In this document: positions 48,851 to 62,132 of the stretch, piece after piece
How the letters are laid out: each line of letters begins with the position of its first letter
How positions within the stretch are numbered: position 1 is the stretch's first letter
NCBI RefSeq assembly: GCF_020740795.1
Contig: NC_067296.1
Span: 5,309,001 to 5,373,000, forward strand
DNA: 64,000 nt
Source of the DNA: Apus apus
Lineage: Eukaryota > Chordata > Aves > Apodiformes > Apodidae
Direction of reading: 5' to 3'
The notes under the pieces: generated by a model
What the model was told of the DNA's origin: nothing
Databases searched by the model: none
Seen by the model: only the letters and a program-made list of their open reading frames with translations
Translations under genes and position numbers: made by a program

Positions 48851-51800
48851 GAAAGTAAATAGCTGACAAGAGGGACAAAAATCTAGGCCAAATAACTTCC
48901 AGCATTTCCTGGCTTCCACAGTAAAGATGAAATGCTTTGGACACGCTGTTTACACTCTCTGCTTATATATCTATATTGCCTTGACTTCTTATTTTCACTT
49001 TCACCCCAAAACTGACTGAGATAAGAATGACTGAAGTGTCTTGTGGGGTGTAGCTCATGGGTCAATAAGTAATCATGCTTTATCTTGAAGTAATTTGTTT
49101 CTCCCTAGAGTTTTACCATAAAATCACTGTGAGAAGGGCATCATGTTCTCTAGGCACTGTGCCTAAAGCTTCCAGCCACTTTCATTTCTCTATTAAGTGT
49201 TCATTTGTCCTGTGAGCACAATATGCTGCACCTTTGAGTCCCAGAATTGGGTGCACCCATGTGGATGGCATGGCTGGAGTATGGGCAGGGGTTTCTTCAA
49301 GGTGTGTTTTTGGGAGAGATTACATAAAATGCTGCTTTATCCTTCAGGCCCCAATACAAGGTGGGACTTCACTTCCCCAGGCTTGGTGCACAGCTAACAA
49401 AAGTTTCCTCTAGCATGATTTCTGCCTTTCAAAACTGCCACCTTAGAAATGAATGTGATATATTGCTGAATTATGGAATGTGGTCTGGAAGGTGGTTCTC
49501 AGGGAAGGTGATGTATGTGGACACGTGTGCAGCACTCTGGTTAGACCTCTCCTTCAGGAGTTATCTAAAATCGCCACTGCCCTGTTCACCCTCAGTCCTG
49601 GGTGCATTGCTGCTTGCTGCATAAAGCCTCCTGACTTCTAAGACAAACTTTTTTGAAATAAATTACCTTATAATTGGAATTGAAGCATTTCTTCCCCACA
49701 TCCTTTGATTCAGCTGTCATGCACATAATTCCATAAATGTATGTTGTGTCTGTGAGGATTAGGTTTGTGAAGCCTTGTGAAGGAGAGAACCAAATAGCTC
49801 ACAGTGGGGAAAGGTCGGTGGTGAGCAGGAGGGTATTGTTTAGAGGGTGGCTGCTGGAAGGACCAGAGTGGAATATGTGCTTTTAGCCTGGTGCCTACCA
49901 AGTGTTCATTTGGAAGATGTGAATCTCCAAGGATGGCAAAGGCCAGACTGGTGAGTTATGGGACAGGACACGGAAGGACTGCAACAAGCAGTTTGGGCTC
50001 CATTACTACAGTCACTGTACCAAAATACTTTCCTGGAGAGAGCCAAGATGAACAGAGAAGTCTGAATTTTAGGATCACCTATGTGAATGTCCAGCATCCC
50101 TCACTATTGTACTGCTAAGCAGATGAGTTGCACTGGGGAGGGGGCATTTGATTACTTTGCCATTTTTAATAGCTTTTAATTTTGCCAGAAGTGGGAGGGG
50201 AGGAAATTGCTTTGCAGGGAAATACTAGAGAATTGTCCTCTTTCAGAGGCTCTTAGCTGTGATATAACAAGACCAGAAGCAAAATTGTGCTTGGGGCAAG
50301 AAGTTGTTGAGGGCTCTGTGATTGCCTACAATTCACTAGTTTTGAAAATCTTGGCTTAGGCCTTTGTGATAGAGCCATCCAAAGGGCTGGTTCTAGGTCC
50401 AGATTATTTTGGTACTTGATTGTCCTGGCTGTCACTGCTGAAAAAAATTCTCATGCAGAAGTGCATTGTCAGCTGTGCTTACTAAACAGGGATCCTCATT
50501 TTTTCAACCCATCCACTGTGCTTAGGCAAAGGGTTTTCTTGACACTGGGTTGGTAAATGTCCATCTTCCCCCATGTCAGCCTGCAGTGTGCCTGCAAGCT
50601 AACTGAAATGTGTTAGATTGTTAGCTAATGGGTTCAAAACTTACGGAAACTCTTGGCTTGGAAGATTTTCAGACAGGTTAGAACATTCTGTTTCCAAGTT
50701 TTTCAAGTGTGCAAGCTAGGAGAGTTTTTCTCAGTGACACACAAAATCACATAGTGGTGGATCTCTTTTCATGATACTCTCTCTGTAGTAGGAGTTCCCT
50801 TCAAAAAGGAGTTACTTTCTCACCCATTGTTCAAATGGCACCTTCACCTTGAAGAGGCACCTTATTTTCATGTTTTGGCTGATACCTGCTAGCATACTAC
50901 TGACAGCAACAAATTTGCAACTCCTGTCTTTCTGTGAAATAAAACTCCTCTTTAGGTTTGACAGCTCTTTTAAACCCTTTGCAGCAGGGCAGGCAGTGAA
51001 CCTCTGTGTGGTAGTAGAGGTTTTTGTGGTTGCTCCCCATCTCATTACAACTTGCTGTAAAGACTGCTAGGTCAATGGCTTTGTTTTTATAAACAAAGGT
51101 GACAAAGTGCCCCTTCACAAATCCAGTGCCACAGTGTTACTGTCCCTCCACTGACCATCCAGCACCTCCTGTCTGCAGCTAAAAGATCAACTGAACACAG
51201 CTGCAGGGGAGCACAGCAGAGCTCTGAGAGCCTCTGCCCTGCTGAGGATTTTGACAGCTGTTTTGATGGAGGATATTTCTTCACAGAAGAATTTTGAAGG
51301 AAAAAAGCCTGCCTGTTTGGCCTGAAGTTTTTCCTTTGACAGTGAAAAACAAGTGAAAAATAGCCATTGCTGTTAAAATTTAACAAAAAAAATTTTCCAG
51401 GTAACAAGAATGTGGGGATTTTTCCCTGTTTTTTCCCCTGGATGGGGAATTTTAAAAGTATTTGATAAAAGCCTGTCACTTATTACTAAAATTGGAAGTG
51501 AATCCTTGAGAAAAGTTTATCTTATATTAATAAAATTGCATGGAAATCTTCAAAAAAATCCATTTCATATTTCAAAAAAGCTGCTGCATTATTGCAGAAG
51601 ATGTGCTGTATCTTTGATAACACTCAAAGAGGTTGAGCAGTGCTTTAGCAGAAATCCAAGCCATTGTTGGGGGTGAAACTTGGGTTTGTACCTCTTTGGC
51701 ATTTTATACAGTGTGTGAAGAGTCTCCTAATTGAATTCTGAGAAGTACAGTACTGCACTGGGCATTGTGCACAGTTAAGAGCATTGTTTGGTTGTGTTTG

Positions 51801-54800
51801 AAGCAGGTAGGTTTTATGTCTGTCTGTAATAGTTTGGCAATTTCATTTCCTGCCCTGTACTTTTTTAAAAGATTTTTTAAAAAGAAAACCTGTATGAAGA
51901 AGGCAGAACTCCAGTGCAGGCAAATAGATGTTTCCTGTATCCAGACTCTGAATGATCTGAACTGCCAAGATAAGTCTCAGAAATAATCTAAACTGGCTGA
52001 TTTTGTTTTCATATGGCAGAAGTGTGTTAAGTGGTATGTAGGACTTCTTAATTTTGTTTCTTGCTTTCCTCCTCTCCCACTCACAAGATGACATATCTGT
52101 ATCTTAACCACTCATTTACAGCTGTAGTAAACCAGGAAAGAACATTTGTATGCCTCAGATCTTCTCTGTCACCCCTCAAGGAAAGAAAATGCAAACCCCA
52201 CTTAAGAAAAAACTGTATCAAAGAATAAATCCATATCACTATCAAGCAAAATGTTTCCTTTTGCTCCTTTTCTCAGCTCTGTATTTCCCCATCCCCAAAA
52301 GAAAATCTAATACACACCCATTAAATATAAATGACAGTGGATAAAAAAACAAACCTTAAACAAGGTTTAAAAAAACCCCAAACCTTAAACAAATTTGATG
52401 TGGCAATACTTTTCTGATCTGTGGGAGATGAGCATTTGAAACGAGTAGACCATGTAAAATAATGGGTCTTTTGAAGCCAAGGTTTGCCAGACATGGGTTT
52501 AGAAGTGCTCACAGTAACAAGTGTCTTTTCTGCCAGGTGGAGTGTGGGCTGCCAGGAGGCTGAGGGGTGCAGAAATGGCTGTGTCAAAGAATGGGAGCCA
52601 AGAGGCTGCTCCTGCAGCACTGATCCATGTTGTCAATGTGTCAAGCATCTGAGCCACGGGAGGGGAAAAAAAAAAAAATCTTCTATCAGATTTTGTATTT
52701 CTTCAGTTTACTGAATTTCTTGTGATCACAGCTTGAGCTGAACAGAAGCATGGAATTCATAAAGGATTTATAGGCCTGATCTTCACTGGCATCTTCTAAG
52801 TTTTATGGTTTTGCTAGGAAAAACACAGATTCCAAGCATTTGCTAGTCGTGAATGAAGATAAATTTCAGTTCAGGCTTCTTGCACAACTCCTCTGATTTA
52901 TTAGGTGATCCCAAACAGCCAAGAATTGTGTGCATTGGGGGCAGGAAGAGGCAGGGATCTCTGACGGAGGGGAAAAAGCAATTTTAAAAGAAATATTTCA
53001 GCACCTCCTGTTCCCTAGCGTGGATGGTTTTGGTTTGATTCCACATTTGAATGCACAGTTCACCTTGATCAGCTTCCTAATATGACAGTACCTTCCAGCA
53101 GTAAAAATTTGTGCTTTTCTTGTAGTGGTATACCCAATTCTCACAATTCCATGGAAGGTGCATTGTAAGCCTGAGCCTCAGCTCAGTGTGCAGGTATTGT
53201 TCTACTCTAATATTTTTATTGGCCGTTGACTAGTCCAGCTTTTATCTTGTTCCTCTTACTGAAGGCTTGATCTATTATCTGTGAAAACTGGTGAAAAGAC
53301 TCCTTTCAACTCTGGGAAAAGCAGTTTCAGGTTTTTTTATTGTATTGCTGAAATCCCAGCAGAACCATTGGGGCTCACGTGTTCGTTCCCTGAAATACCA
53401 GATGATAACCCTCCAACAGTGAGCATAAAATACTGCAAGCCAGCTGAAAACTCGTCCTTCACTGCTCTGTGCCTCCTGCTTCTGAAGCAGTCTCCCTGCA
53501 CAGTCAGCTCTTCCTGGGTATGCGTTCCTCTGAACATGATCACAGTTTTCCATGAATACTCTATTACGTCAAACGAGGCAGGGGCTGCGTAACCTCTGCT
53601 CTGTCCCTGTTGTGTTTGTAGGTTTCACTGAAATCACAGCTCCCTGTCATTTTACGCTTCAGCTGCGCTGTAGCAGCTCCCGAGTAGGCAGGCAGAGCTC
53701 TGCTTGCAGCAGGCTCTGGCACTTGCTAGTAGCAGTTTCCCAGTCACGAGCTAATTACAGCTGAGAAAATGAGAGAGAGGAAGCAAGAGACTCTTTAGAT
53801 AAGGCATCCTTCCCAGCTTGTGATTTTGAAGCTGAAATGGGAAGGGCCTGGGAAGGGATTATTAGCGTACATAAATGGCACCTGAAGAATGCAGTGTTAA
53901 ATTACTGCAAAGCTGTTGTAGTTTGAAGAAGGAAGCTGTGATCTGCACATCTGCCATTCTTTGGAAACACTTTCCACTTGTGACTTTCCCATGTGATTGC
54001 AGCCTGAGCAGCTGCTGCCAGGTGTCTGTTCTCCCTTCCTCTCCCACTCCTCCCTCCTGTCCTCCTGCTGGCATCCTCACTGGGAAATACAGCCATGCTT
54101 TCAAGGGAAATGGCTTCTTCTGTTGCATTTATTGCTTCATGTGCTTCAGTCTGAGCTCTCCAAGGCCTTCAGATATCCCTGTTCACACTAAAGCTCTAAT
54201 GAGAGACAGTAAGCAAACTAGCAGAAAGGCTGTGGTGCTTGAGGAAGTGCATGGCTTTTGTCTGAGCTAAGCCAGTACCATGATACATCTCTAGAGATGT
54301 CACCCCTGTTCTGCACGTATTGATAAGGTGTCCTGGTCTACTTTGTTACTTTAAAAAACCCAGACAGTGCAGGTTGTCAGCATTAAGCACCTTTAGAGGT
54401 GTTCAACTCTTGAGTGTGTTTGAAGTGGTTCAACTAATGGTCTGGGTGAAAAGGTGTCAGCAAGGCTGGGTATTTCTAAAGCAGATTGTGAACAACTGTT
54501 TCATGATCCAGTTGCCTTCTTTTCAGGCTAACATGCACTGAAGCTTCCCTCTTATCTTTTGGGGGCTTTGCTATCCTTCAGTAACTTCAGGCTGGCTTTT
54601 TGGCAGAGGGCTATGTGCAGGAAAGGTAATGAAGGTTCCACAGTGCTCTGAGAAATGAATTCAGGATAAAGTTATCTGGGTGCATGTGGTCATGAGACCT
54701 TTTGGCTCCATTATGTTTGGTTTCTGTAAGTAAAAGTGATTTTTTTTTTTTTTTTCCAATTTTGAATTGGCCAGTAAGACAGACTTATGATGTTTAAATT

Positions 54801-57800
54801 GTTTCCAGTCCCTCCTAATAATAGCTTTGGGGTTGTCTGGAAATAGCTTTCTGATAGAAGGCTGAAACCTCCTCTTCAGGGTAAGGATGGCATCTTGTTG
54901 CCTTCTCTTTTCTTTTGAGATTAGTGTGGTGCTTAAATTGTGTTTCCCTGGAGTTTCACAGAAGTATCTTAGCCAAATGGAAGGCCGAAGCTGCTCAGCT
55001 TGCTGACTGAAGCTAGTAGCTCTGCAACTTGCTTCACTTTTAGAGAAAAAGAAAAAAGTTTCTCTTCTCAGGATTGTTGCTTGAAGTTGTTATCAACATG
55101 TTCGCAAATGAGCTTTTCTGGGAGATGCAGATTTCAGGCCATCCTAGAGAAGAGGGACACATGCCTTCATAAATGCATGTGTCAGAAAATTTTAGACTGA
55201 GTTATAGAAGTCAGAGCTGTGGTCCAGTATCTAGAAAATGTAGGGCTGATGTGCCATCTACTTACAAATGAGGGAAGAAATTTTTGCTCTTCTTTTGCAT
55301 TGGAGTGAGTAGCACATTAAATCAGATTTTTGTCTGGGGAATTTCTTCCAGAGATGTAGCAGGAGCAGCAGCAGGCAGGACCTCGGAAGCCCAGCCACCA
55401 ATACTGTTGTTTTGAAAATGAAGCTGCAGAGTGAAACTGGAGACACAGTTTCCTTGGGTTATCTGATGACCCCACATTACTTTGGTGAGAAATTTACTGC
55501 TTGCTGCAGAGCAAAGGGGGAGGAATAGTCTTGTGATTTAAAAAATAAAAATATTTAAAAACCCCATAAGACTGAGTTAGGAATCCAGGCTCCTTGATTC
55601 TGACTCTGGTGCTGATAAACCTTAGCTTTGGCTTAGTTTGCATAACAGCATCTCAATGGTGGCTGTTGGCTCCCTTTTGAGAGGGATGCCATTTGAGCTT
55701 CTACTTCAACAAGCTTAAGTTTTTAGCACTTTTTTATTCCAGCCACAGTCTGCAGGCATTCAACACATACAAGTTGTTGCTGCTTTTCTAGGCCAGTGAG
55801 GTTTTCTGCCTTTTTCAGTATTAGCTTTGCAGATTAGATTGTCATCTATTTTGTGTACATCTCAGAGCTCAATCAATCAATCACATAATGAAAGCTAGTG
55901 TTTTTCACTGGTAGTGGGAATGAGTATGGTGCTTTTGAAAACTTAGTTGGTTGGTTGGTTGTTTTGGTTTGTTTTTTGTGGGGTTTTTTCCCCTTACTTT
56001 TGCTATTCCAAACTTCCAAGCAACAAACAGTGCTATGATCTTTACCTTAGAGAACTAACTCCATCACGTGCAGCATGTGCAAATTAACCTGAGGAAAACG
56101 TGTTATTTCAGGTAGGATTTAAATACCAAATAAAAACAAGCAACAGTCAGAAAACAAACACAGGCAGACTTGCAGGAAACAGTGTGGATCTAAGCCTTTG
56201 TGTGTTTTTTATGGTTTTTCCTGCGTGATGGTTTACCTCTGTGATTTTAAGTCTTAAATCCTTGGCAAGTGAGGTACCTAACATACAGATAACAGTACAA
56301 GATATCATCAGAGTTTCCAGACCTTTGAGTTTAAAAATTATTAATAATTTTTGTGGGGTTTGGGTTTTCAGAAAATCGATTAATTTAGTTTTGGAGCAAA
56401 GGAAAATGAAGTTGGTGTCTTGAATCTGAGATACTGATGAGTAAACAGGGTACGGGGATGTCAAATCGGAGGAGGCACCTGGTGGATTTCTGAAATCTCG
56501 TGTCAGGATGTTCTGTATGTACTTGCATGTCCTGACCACAGGGTGTTCATAACACGATCTGCTGGGTAAGAATAGTCTGCAGTTGTTGAATCTTCCCGCA
56601 CAGGCAACATGTGATGCTCTGTGTCTGTCTACAAACATTTCTAGCATGCCAGTTGCCTTTTACTGTTAGACACTCCTTTACAGTTTTACATGTAGCATAG
56701 AGAGGTTGCTAGAGAGTTGAAATGAAACTGATTTCTCTTCCTGCTGATCTTTTGTAATGGGACACAGCACATGAATATACTGATTTCCTTCAGAGATGGA
56801 TTTTTCATGCTTTAGCTGCTTGAGCTTGGAAAGCCAGTGTTTATTTATTGGTGTGTGTGCTGCTCTGAGCTTGAATAATTTAGACCTTTTGCAGGTTCAG
56901 GTCCTTTCATGCTAGTGTTATGTGAGGCTCTGAAACTGTATGTTGGACTTTACACTGCACTTCTACAGCTTGGGTGTGGGTTGGCATACTTGTGGCTGTG
57001 GTTGCCTTCCTTTTAATCACACTCAAGCTTTATGGGAGTTGGTTAATGTGCTGCTTGCTTTCTGTAGCCATAAAATATCCAGCCCTTTTGCAGTCTAGTC
57101 TTTGTTATAGAAAAAAGACCTGAAGCAGATGTTGTTTTAAGTCACACTCTTACCTGGTGTTCCAGAGTTGCTGTTTTTCAGATCAGGCTGGCCTTGCACT
57201 TACTTGAGTGTGGAGATAACTGAAGTAAGGAAGATGCCTCAGGGCTTTGCATTGCACTGTGTAGTCCTAAGGACAAGCAGAGTGGATCCCAGAGAGCAGG
57301 AATGATGGCAGTCAATGACTGAAGAAGGAGGAGCATGACCTGCCAGCAGAAGGAAGGCACCTTGCTTGGTGCCTAACCATGCCCAGTAGAAGAGAGCCTG
57401 ATTTCCACTGTGCCTTTGGCTTGCTTAAGCCCAGGGTGACCTCAGGGAGTCCACACAACTCAAAATGTGTGTTAAAGGCCTGTTGACTTGGCAGACTTGC
57501 TGCTTGGCTTTCCACAACAGTGCTGCTAATCCTCATAGCCAGTTCTTGCAGTTTGTATCATGACTCTTCAGAGAGCATTTCCTCACTTTCTGGCTCCAAG
57601 GATCAAGTCATTCTATGAGAAAACTAATTTTCATTTGGAAAGAGCCATGTGTCTTTCTGGCTGATAAGAAGAACTTGAAAGTGTGATCCAAATTTACCCA
57701 AATGTCTTAGAAATCAGAAGAGGGTAGAAACACAATTTTTAAAAGGTTTATTTTCTTTTCTTTTGGAGCGTTTTTCTCTTTTCTGACTAAAGAATTTTGG

Positions 57801-58014
57801 GTATTAAACTCTCAATACTGATATTTATATCTCCAGACTCAGAGAAGTAGCAGACCAGATTCTTGCTTGGAAACACCTTTGGTGAGTTCCCATCCTGCGT
57901 GGCAGGGTCATGTCAGCCAAGCAGAGCTGGGCTGACCATGGTGGTGAGGCACAGTTGGTTGAAACAGCTCCAGCTGAGGGTTGCAGCATTATTCCTGCCT
58001 TTTCTGTTTGACTT

Positions 58015-58095
58015 TGCATAAACACAAGGACATTGCATATCCTGTTTGCTCTGGTTTTCCCATCTGTTTGGGAATAATAGAGATCAGCGGTTTTC
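58015..58095 (+). mobile_element. MIR-like SINE fragment in intron 3
   Basis: CTCTGGTTTTCCCATCTG followed by TTTGGGAATAATAGAGATC matches the forward MIR core CTCAGTTTCCCCATCTGTAAAATGGGAATAATAG. A weaker GACTTTGCATAAACACAAGG precedes it where MIR has GACCTTGGGCAAGTCAC. Ends are approximate. Confidence 0.5.
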
Positions 58096-58524
58096 TCTTT
58101 AAGTTCCAGAGATGAGAGCTGCTACAATGACAAACTGTTGTCTGAGCAAAAGCTGACATGGGCACTGACAGGACTGGCAGCTCTGTTCCAGGGACCTCTT
58201 ACGTTGTCTAGGAAAAAGAGGGAAAGCAGAGACAGTGGGAATTCAACCTAGGTTTCCTCAGCAATCCAGGCAGACGTGGCTTTTCCTGAAGTGGAGCACT
58301 TGGCAGCTGTGGTTTTGTGGTATGTCCCACTCCTCTTCCTCTTCCTCCCAAGGAGAGTGGATGATGTGTGACAGGAGTCTGTGGTAGATCATCCTGTTAA
58401 GGTGATCCCTTATTTTGTAGGGCTTCTAATGATCAAAACCTGGGACTCTTGATCCCTGGAAGCTGCCTGTGGTAGTCAGATCTCCTTGTGTTTCCCTCTG
58501 CAAACATACTCTTTTGTCTTGCAG

Positions 58525-58651
58525 TGAGCACAAAGATTCCTCGGAAAAGAAACACAAAGACAAGGAGAAAACCAAACACAAAGATGGCAGCTCAGAGAAA
58601 CACAAAGACAAACACAAAGATAAAGACAAGGAGAAGAGAAAGGAAGAGAAG
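58525..58651 (+). CDS. TOP1: TOP1 exon 4 (residues 54-96)
   Basis: Completes Ser54 (AG|T) and encodes EHKDSSEKKHKDKEKTKHKD and onward to KEKRKEEK, ending phase 0 with donor GTAGGT at 58,652. It includes KKHKDKE at residues 62-68, which corresponds to the human signal KKHKEKE (residues 59-65). A second KHKDKHKDKDKE stretch at residues 79-90 echoes the KHKDKHKD of exon 3. It has one extra Ser (SSEKK) relative to the human protein as I recall it. The exon is almost wholly charged residues with AAA, AAG, GAC and CAC codons. Confidence 0.95.
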
Positions 58652-59224
58652 GTAGGTGTCTCCTGTGGGAGAGACAAGAGGATGGTTCTGGTTTATACCG
58701 CTGAACGGTACAAGCTCAGTGGGTTAGATGCAGCTTATGCTTCCAAATTTTTATAGACCTGGAGAGAACTGTCCCCGTGCTCACCCAGAGACTTGTTTTG
58801 TGGAGTGCCAGATGTTAACTTGTAGGGGCTTTATCTGCAGGCGTTGTGAATGGAAGCAGTTCTGCAGTGGAGCTGTGTCCACTGGCTCTGTATTTTTTCA
58901 CTGTTACTTTTCTCTTTGCCAAGATTCAGAGATGAGGGAGAAAAATCTGTTAGATCACATTTGTTCCGTGCAAGGACAAACGTAGACAGGTCAGACAAAC
59001 ACTTCAACCTATTGGAGCAATTGGAGGGCCAGAAAATGCTGAATTGACTAAGACTTAGAAAAAATGTTTCCTTTTTGGTATGTCATGTAGGTCACTGAGG
59101 GCTACAGGGGCTGAATATACATTGGTTCCTTCTGCAAGTTAAATACCCTGCCTGTGCTGCATGTTGCAAAAACATAAGGTGCTCTGGATAGTGCTAATCA
59201 GCTCCTATTTACTGTGTTTTTCAG
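58652..59224 (+). other. TOP1: TOP1 intron 4 (573 bp)
   Basis: GTAGGT donor and GTTTTTCAG acceptor. Nothing further is recognised in it. Confidence 0.93.
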
Positions 59225-59283
59225 ATGAAATCATCTTCTGGTGATATAAAAATAAAGAAGGAAAAGGAAAATGGCTTCTCCAG
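59225..59283 (+). CDS. TOP1: TOP1 exon 5 (residues 97-115 and most of 116)
   Basis: Encodes MKSSSGDIKIKKEKENGFS plus two bases of Ser116 (phase 2), donor GTAAGA at 59,284. Its first codon is ATG because the human Val is replaced by Met; it is not a start. IKKE at residues 106-109 fits the SUMO motif (hydrophobic-Lys-x-Glu). Lys107 aligns with human Lys103, one of the reported SUMO sites. There is one extra residue relative to human in the KSSSGD stretch. Confidence 0.95.
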
Positions 59284-62036
59284 GTAAGAAATCAAATCTG
59301 AAAAACCTGAAAAAAATGTAGCAGTTTGACTTTTCTTAGGTGCTCAGTGTTTGACTCCTCTCACTTGGTCCTGGGAAAAAAATTGAGTGCTTTTGACCCC
59401 TTCAGATGATACATTCTTCTCAGTTACAGGACCTGTTAATTGATCTACTTACCTAGTAACTGCAGATGGGAGCTGTTGAATACCTGGTATCTGCCTGCAC
59501 ATGCTGGGTTTGTCCAGGTATTAAATAGATTTATTCTTCTGAGGACAGATTGAACTACGGTAGCTGGAGTTGAAAGAACCTCTGTTGCAAAATTGGTACT
59601 TGAACCCTGCAGGCAGTCTTCTGGGGACAGGGCTTTGCAAAGACGGTCAGAATTGCCTCTGAGTGTTTCTTCTTTAAGTAATTACAGCCTAGAGGCTTTG
59701 CAGAGGAGTGACAAGTAAGGAGGGTGCTTGTGTGAAATCAGAAGTACCTTCAGAAAATGCCTCAGTGTCTTACTCTACTAAATTCCTGGTAATAATCAAG
59801 CCTCTTGGACTCAGGGGTTGTATCTGTCATCAGTAATACACTTATTAAAAACGTGAAGCAAGCAATTGACAGAAGAGTACTTTTTCTTAATAGGTGACTG
59901 CCTATGATCTCTTATTTGGGACTTGTTTAAATCTAGACACTGGTTATTCTTAAGGTGGTAAATCTGGTCCACTGACTTACTGGAGGTACGTGGTGTGATG
60001 GATGCATGGATTTGTATCTATCAGTCAAGAAAAGTTTTCAATCATCTGTCCAGTTTTATGAATCCACTTTAAAAACAAAAAAAAAAGGAAACAACATAAA
60101 CACCAAAATCTTTCCAGTCACACCATGTCCTGTGGATGCGGAGGTTGGGAAAAGACACCTGTCTAGTCCATGCTTATTAGTTATTCTTCGCATATTTTGA
60201 ATGTGCCCTCTTGACATGAGCTCCTCCATCTGTTTCATTTTCTTACTCCTATTTAAAATGCAAACTAAGTAGTTTTATGCTTGGCACAGGGAAGAGGCGC
60301 CCTCTCCAGGCCCTTTTGGAGATGCTGTGGAAGTAGAAAGCAGTAATGTTTAGGTGTTTGGTGTAGGAGACAGTTAATAATAACTCTTTCTAGCCTCTCC
60401 TGTTCATCAGAATTGCACGTGTGTGCAATCTTGCCAGGGACCTTGGGTGTTCTCATGTCATGGTAACTGGGTCCTCTTTAGATCCTAGAGAATTTTTTTG
60501 TGTTTGAGGAAAACCTGGGGGAGCCTGCACCATTTTTTCTTCAGGCCAAAAGCTGGCTAAGAGTAAAGTAATTATTTTCTCTTTTTTTTCCTGCTGAAAA
60601 GTTCTTTTACAAATTCAGCAGAGAAAAATGTCCTCACTTAAATGGTTTGGATTTTATTCCTTAAGACTTAGTAGGATGAGCAATTTTACTGTCTTGGGAA
60701 CAATGAAAGTCAAGGTTCAGCTTGGCCATCCAGCTCCTTTATTTTAATATAATCACACTATTTCCCACCATTGCAAAATATTTCAGTGTTAAAATAGAAG
60801 AGATAAAATCCCTAGCAGGTTAATGAACAGTACTTCTAGATTTCTGCCTGCAAGGGAGAGTAAATTAAATGGGCCTTCTTTTTCCATAGATGTTTTGTAA
60901 CCATGTGCTGCAGACTTGTGTCATGGTTAATCACAAGCAATTCCACAGAAATGGCGCCTTGCAGCAGCACGGATCTGTCTCCCCTGAGTTGCATCTGCCA
61001 GCACTGCAGTGGCTTTGCAGCTGTGAAAGAGCAAACTGCCTGGTTCTGCTTCATGGACATACTACCAGCTAAAATAAAGCTCCAGACTGTCTCTTGCTGA
61101 GTGTGATCTACAAAGCAGAACGCTCCTTTTTTTTTCTTTTTTTCTCCCACTCCATCCAGTTGCAAAATGTGTATGGGAAGCTGAGTCAGTTTGATGTAGA
61201 AGTTGCTGATTGAATATGAATAGGAAAGCCCAAGATGGCACTGTTACTTTTCCTACCTGAGTGGAGCAGAGCTAAGGCCTTCAAAATGTAACTCTTTGAG
61301 ACATCTTTTCCTTTGTGAAGATACTTTTAATGCTTCTATGGAATCTAAAAATGAGTTTGTTAAAGGGGATAGTCTCTCTTGCACTCATACTCTTTTTCTT
61401 TTTTTTCTTCTCCATATTACTGATGTCTTGGGACATTATGTCTGAAAATGTTGAGCTTAGCTTAATATTTGTGGTCTGTTGAAGTGGACAGGATTGTTTG
61501 CTTCCTGCAGTTTGGACAGTGAAAAGAGACTGATCAGTTTAACTTTGCCAAATCTTTGTTTCCTTCTCTGGTTTTTGCATGCCTCAGTATTTAGTTGGCA
61601 AAAGATTCAGGGAAATAGCTTTCAAATCTTTGTTCAGTTGATATTTTTCTCTCTTAACCAGGTTCAGTAAGGATATTGAGTTGAAACTGATGTCCTCTGT
61701 TTGGCTGCACACATGCACGCATTTCAGTTTTGCTTTAAGTGTATTTGAAAGCGCTGGAAGTTAGTTGTGTTTACTCAAAACCTCAGAGAAACACAGGGAA
61801 ATGTAAGCAGTTGAAATTGGTCTTGATGTTGCTTGAGAAATTACAAATATGTAGACACTGAATTGACACTCTTTGTACCATCTGTGGATATTCAGAGAAT
61901 GACACACCAACACATTTCAGGACTAGAAGACAGGCCTAATTTTTCAGATGATCATTTCCTAAAACTGAGTGGTTGCTGGTTTCCAAGAAACTTCCTCTTT
62001 GAAGTTAGAACCATCTTTCTTTGCTTCTTCTTGTAG
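59284..62036 (+). other. TOP1: TOP1 intron 5 (2,753 bp)
   Basis: GTAAGA donor and CTTCTTCTTGTAG acceptor. Unique sequence. A partial CTCF-like word (GGCGCCCTCTCCAGG, 60,296-60,310) is noted as a weak finding. An A-tract lies at 60,077. Confidence 0.93.
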
Positions 62037-62132
62037 TCCACCACGTATAAAAGATGAACCAGATGATGATGGGTTTTATGCATCTCCTAAAGAGGACTCC
62101 AAACCTCTGAAGAGACCTCGAGAAGATGATGA
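62037..62132 (+). CDS. TOP1: TOP1 exon 6 (residues 116-147 and most of 148)
   Basis: Completes Ser116 (AG|T) and encodes PPRIKDEPDDDGFYASPKED and then SKPLKRPREDD with two bases of Asp148 (phase 2); donor GTAAGT at 62,133. IKDE at 120-123 is a perfect SUMO motif and Lys121 aligns with human Lys117, the major SUMO site. KRPR at 141-144 followed by acidic residues lies in the region of the human second nuclear signal (about residues 117-146). The FYASPKEDS segment differs from the human sequence more than any other part seen. Confidence 0.95.

Larger units (their letters stand above)
47683..58524 (+). other. TOP1: TOP1 intron 3 (10,842 bp)
   Basis: GTGAGG donor and CTTTTGTCTTGCAG acceptor. AT-rich, mostly unique. 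It contains a T19 run (48,832-48,850), a T16 run near 54,740, TTGG repeats at 55,947-55,961 and a MIR-like fragment at 58.0 kb. A 166-codon open frame on the minus strand (56,147-56,647) is noted as a finding but is not called a gene. Confidence 0.92.
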